A stretch of 64,000 nt of DNA from positions 202,683,632 to 202,747,631 of the forward strand of contig JASDDO010000006.1 of NCBI GenBank assembly GCA_030015575.1, read 5' to 3'. Position 1 is the first letter of the stretch. The number at the start of each line of letters is the position of its first letter. Origin of the DNA: Agapanthus africanus (Eukaryota; Streptophyta; Magnoliopsida; Asparagales; Amaryllidaceae). The translations under genes were made by a program, and so were the position numbers. Under the pieces are notes generated by a model, which was not told where the DNA came from, did no database searches, and saw nothing but the letters and a program-made list of their open reading frames with translations. Shown piece by piece: positions 60,656 through 64,000 of this stretch.

Positions 60656-60705
60656 GAGTGGCGTGTCGTAAGTATGCCGCGGAACATACCCACGGTACGT
60701 CACTC
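60656..60705 (-). other. Imperfect hairpin in the D2 leader
   Basis: Outer arms 60656-60664 and 60697-60705 pair at eight of nine positions. Inner GTATG/CATAC (60672-60676 and 60685-60689) encloses CCGCGGAA. It lies about 175 nt from the primer site. Weaker than the Copia hairpins. Confidence 0.5.
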
Positions 60706-60879
60706 TACTTTAGTCACCTATTCCATAAACCAAGGGTCATCCTACGCGACGAAAGTTCGGGTCTAATACCCCCCGACTAAGTCTAAGTTCCGTAAGGTCA
60801 AGCCTAAGTTCCGTATATATATAAACGCCCTAGGCTCCACATAGTCAAACTTAGACTCGAACCAAGGTCAACCTAGCGC

Positions 60880-60891
60880 TCTGATACCAAC
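60880..60891 (-). other. D2 primer-binding site
   Basis: GCTCTGATACCA on the + strand, four bases from the 5' LTR at 60896. Initiator tRNA-Met type. Confidence 0.92.
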
Positions 60892-60895
60892 TTTG

Positions 60896-63800
60896 TCACG
60901 ACCCGAAAGAGCACGTGACTGGCCCTTGAACCATATGAAGTCTATAGGACTCCATCTGATCCAAGTAAGCCAAAAGCCCAGAAATCTAAAACCATTTTAA
61001 GAGTAAGTAAAGAAAACTAGTTTAAAGAAGTGAAGGAAAACATGTTGAAGTCAAGGTTTTTAAATAACTAAGCCAAAAATGCATTTAAAAATGTCAAGTC
61101 TTTTCTAAAAATTTCGGAAGAGTTTCTTTTGTAAATACTGGCCCCGAACGGGGTACAACAAGAATAATATATGTATGCAATGATAAAAGGCATCCCCAAG
61201 CGGGAGCTAGCTCTTCGTCAAACGACGGTCATAACCACGCAAGCAATAATAATATACAACGCCGAAGGGCGAGGATCAAAACTCAAATAACATGAAAACC
61301 GTAACACTGCTAAGCGCGACTCCAAGGTCGAAAAATACAATACAAATGTCTAAGCCCGAAACAATATACAAGGTTTGGTTGATGGAATTCTAGATACAAA
61401 GAATAATACAAGTACAATGGTGATTCTTGATGCAAAGAACCCACCTACCAAATGCAATTCATCCGCAAGGAAGCAATGTGCCAGAAATGCCGCAAAGGAA
61501 CCTGTATGGCAGAACCTGCAAGAACTGTGGCACAACGGGGGTGAGTTGCCAACTCGTGAATAGAGAATATCTACAAGCAGAAACCGAAAGCAAGACATAA
61601 TCCTAGGTCAATACGATCAGTATAAGAATCCTCAATATAACAAGCAGCCTATAACAAGGCTAGGGTAAATATCTAACCCGAGTGTAATCTCATGTGCCTG
61701 TGTCAGTGCCTCAGGTAGCAATATATCATGTGAATGAGATATGAATGCATGAAAACAGAATACATGTACATGAAAAAACTGTTTTCATAACTTAGTGAGA
61801 TTTACTTTGTATTTTTAAAATGAGGTATCATAATGAAATCAGCATAAGACTGTGCCTAGCATCGGCACAAAAAGAAATCCCAATATCTCGATATCCCAAG
61901 TCTCAACCACAAAATCTAGGGCGCCGTCAGTCCAGACTGGCCCCTACCATCCATCTCAAGACCACGACGGTATCCTCCGGATATCCGACGCGTCGGGTAA
62001 AATCACCGGTAGGTAGTGCTCCCCTGCCAGGCTCAACGTCATCACTACATTCATCTTTCCCCGGGGTACCGCACCGGGTCCACCATGTACCCGAAACGGT
62101 TCATCCGTCTCCTCGAATCGGGTTTCCAAATCCATCAGCAAACACATGGTGGACGACTCATACATCATGGGAAAACCGCACTTTTTATTTTAAAAGAGAG
62201 AATATGTTTATTTGTGTTTTTGCGGTTTTCCTCCAAATCCAGAAAATCTCATGGAAATCCAAATCCAAAACCTCAATAGCACGTAAAATAGTGAATGTAT
62301 GCATGAGAATCCATGAATGCGGCATAACAATGAATAACAGTATGCATGAAGTAGCAGGTAATAACTACAATGTCTAAACTATTAGCTAATAGGCTATGTC
62401 AAGCAATAATATTTTCTAAGGTGTACGTGACATGGCAATTACCGATGAAGATGTGTGTGAGCCGGCAAGTAAGTGTACGTGGTACATACGCATCATCGGT
62501 AATGGTGCTGGTGTCCTATCAGCATGATATTAATAATGGAGTATGAAACATAATATAAGAATGCGATGCAAAGCGAACCACAAAAATGAGTGGGAGCTGA
62601 AACTAGACTAACTAAAACTAATCTGCATTAATCTAATATAAGTCCTACAAATGGTGCATTTTGAAATAACACGAATCATGGGGTTTTGAAAATAGGGGCT
62701 ACGGTGTTTTTATGAAAAGATACGCCTTTGAAATATCCGTAGATCCCTTGACCTGTCTTTTAAAATACCCACGACCCGCTAGTTTTGAAATAGGTAAGAG
62801 TCTAATCTAATCTAACAACTACACTAAACTATACGGCTGAACTAACAAGCTGAGCTACAGGTAAGGAAACCGCCTAACATCTGAGTCGATATAATAGATA
62901 TAATAGTCGGTGATTCCGCCTCAATAGTATCGCGTACGATACAGTATATCATATGACATCCTCAAGTCATGAGTGCGGATCTATCATCAATGTAAAGCTC
63001 ATACGGTAAATCGTCGTACGGCATCCCAATAACTGGGTACGGTTTAATATCACCCTATCTCATCACATTTCAGGTATCACTTATCATATCATATAATCTG
63101 GGATACTGATCTAAGTCTAGTACAACTGATACCATCAAGATCCTGCGTGTGCAAGCACACGTCCCAAGGCCCGCTAGAGATCACGTATCGTGTCCCCAAA
63201 TACGAATCACATCAAATCACCGATCTCACGGCACCGTGCCCAACATCATCGACTCATCTCCAATGTCATCCAATATCATCAAACACAGTGCAAGTATAAT
63301 GAATATGCAAGGATGTGCGTGTAGGTGTAAATCTACTCTAGGGTTCGCGACTATGAACTACACTAGTCACTTCTAACCTTACACTATCCATAGTACACCT
63401 AGCTATCATATATATATATATATATATACTACGGACTGCGGGGGTGCTATACGCCATCCACCCGACTTCCCCCGGTAGATAAAATCTTCTCACCTGTGTC
63501 TTTATCTTTCGATGTCACCACGCGTTTGCTTGTCATCCCGAAGTCTTCATGTTGTACCTACACATCAAAGTGTCGAATATGCGCATTAAAACCAATCAAA
63601 GCTAAAACGGCACACGAAATCCAAAACGATACGATAAGGGGCCTATAGGTTAGAACCTATGGCACGCCTTCAAAACCATCAATAAATCCTCTATATCGTC
63701 GTATAAACGCCAAATAGTCGAGGTAAATCACAAGACACAATTTCAGAATTAAAAATACGGAATACGGAAACACGAATCCAAAACAGCAACTTAGGAAATA

Positions 63801-64000
63801 TGTCCCAGATTTCACCCTAGGTCAATTTATACAAATCTATATATACCAGGGGTCTAACATAAACATGTAGGAGCTACAGAACCAATACGAGGCAAAATGG
63901 TGGGACCCAGGCCGCAATTTGCGGCCAAATAGGATAAATTGGCGACCGGGTAAAGGATTTAGGGGCTGGGGTCTTGGTGGTAGCTTCCTAGGTGCCTGCA
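60896..64000 (-). repeat. D2 5' LTR, cut by the window end
   Basis: Begins TGTCACGACCCG and follows 53439-56543 closely. An open frame of 185 codons on the + strand (61820-62377) is broken in the other LTR and is not considered a gene. Confidence 0.92.

Larger units (their letters stand above)
57546..60879 (-). other. D2 interior, no recognisable gene
   Basis: About 3.3 kb. 57546-58150 is AT-rich with repeated GTGCA...TGCAC hairpins. 58150-60450 is moderately GC-rich and carries only short overlapping frames on both strands. 60450-60880 is the leader side. A minus-strand stretch near 59940 reads IEALFGVQV, faintly like a Gag segment, but I would not call it. Either a dead interior or a conserved non-coding LARD domain. 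Confidence 0.6.
53439..64000 (-). mobile_element. D2: long-LTR, coding-poor element (LARD-like)
   Basis: Minus-strand LTR element running past the window end. 3' LTR 53439-57521 (4083 bp), interior 57522-60895 (about 3.4 kb), and the first 3.1 kb of the 5' LTR from 60896. Left target copy GTGTT is 53434-53438. LTRs differ at about 46 of 3100 compared sites by hand (1.5%). The interior has no long frame and no motif I recognise as Gag, protease, RT or integrase. LTR and interior sizes are those of LARD elements described in cereals. Superfamily is unproven. Confidence 0.88.

Noticed and set aside
61820..62377. 185-codon open frame on the + strand of the D2 right LTR
   Set aside because: It is antisense to the element, broken in the near-identical left LTR (only the later part remains open at 54581-54922), and has no recognisable domain.
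1..64000. Direct-repeat series as CRISPR arrays
   Set aside because: The repeats are LTRs, minisatellites and leader motifs of plant retrotransposons. There are no regular spacers and no cas genes.

Overview
The window looks like gene-free repeat from a large flowering-plant genome. Every stretch I can assign is LTR retrotransposon. The support is TG...CA long terminal repeats, primer sites complementary to initiator tRNA-Met, purine tracts, 5-bp target-site duplications (TSDs), and Ty1/copia Gag-Pol proteins resembling the Angela/BARE-1 type. I cannot name the species. I found no host gene, tRNA, rRNA or CRISPR. Names used here: E, a Copia LTR; D1 and D2, a long-LTR family; A1 to A4, a Copia-derived family with a dead pol; Cp, the Copia on the + strand; CB and CC, two Copias on the - strand.

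Layout: the window is one nest of insertions. The outermost layer is D1 (1668-4931), cut on the left by LTR E (1-1667) and on the right by A2. A2 (starts 4932) holds A1 in its left LTR (5570-25917, TSD TTAAC). A1 holds Cp (8639-19010, TSD CCTTC). The interior of A2 then holds CB (27490-47444, TSD GATGT). The reverse transcriptase of CB holds A3 (31131-40781, TSD GTTTT). A2 resumes at 47450 and is cut at about 49571 by A4, in the opposite orientation. A4 is cut by CC (50507 on), and CC is cut by D2 (53439 to beyond the window end).

Hand-counted LTR differences agree with this order: A1 about 3.7% contains Cp about 0.5%; CB about 1.5% contains A3 about 0.2%; D2 about 1.5% over the part visible. 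These counts are by eye and approximate.

The only long intact reading frame is the 1309-residue Gag-Pol of Cp. CB is a gag-less, frameshifted and nonsense-mutated relative. CC is a cut-off RT/RNase H piece. Family A carries a pol decayed at homologous positions in three copies. Even so, A3 has nearly identical LTRs, the same primer and purine sites as Cp, and A1 has a leader about 95% identical to Cp over a sampled 150 bp. This suggests (inference) a group of parasitic elements mobilised by Cp-like autonomous copies. D2, with LTRs of about 4.1 kb and a non-coding interior of about 3.4 kb, has LARD-like proportions.

The most interesting signals are RNA or DNA structures. One is a GC-rich hairpin 187-200 nt from the primer site in four elements, whose pairing is kept while sequence and loop change. 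Another is an LTR module of hairpin plus 12-bp palindrome with compensatory changes between families. There are also repeated small hairpins in the leaders and a dense array of TTGAC cores in the Cp LTR.
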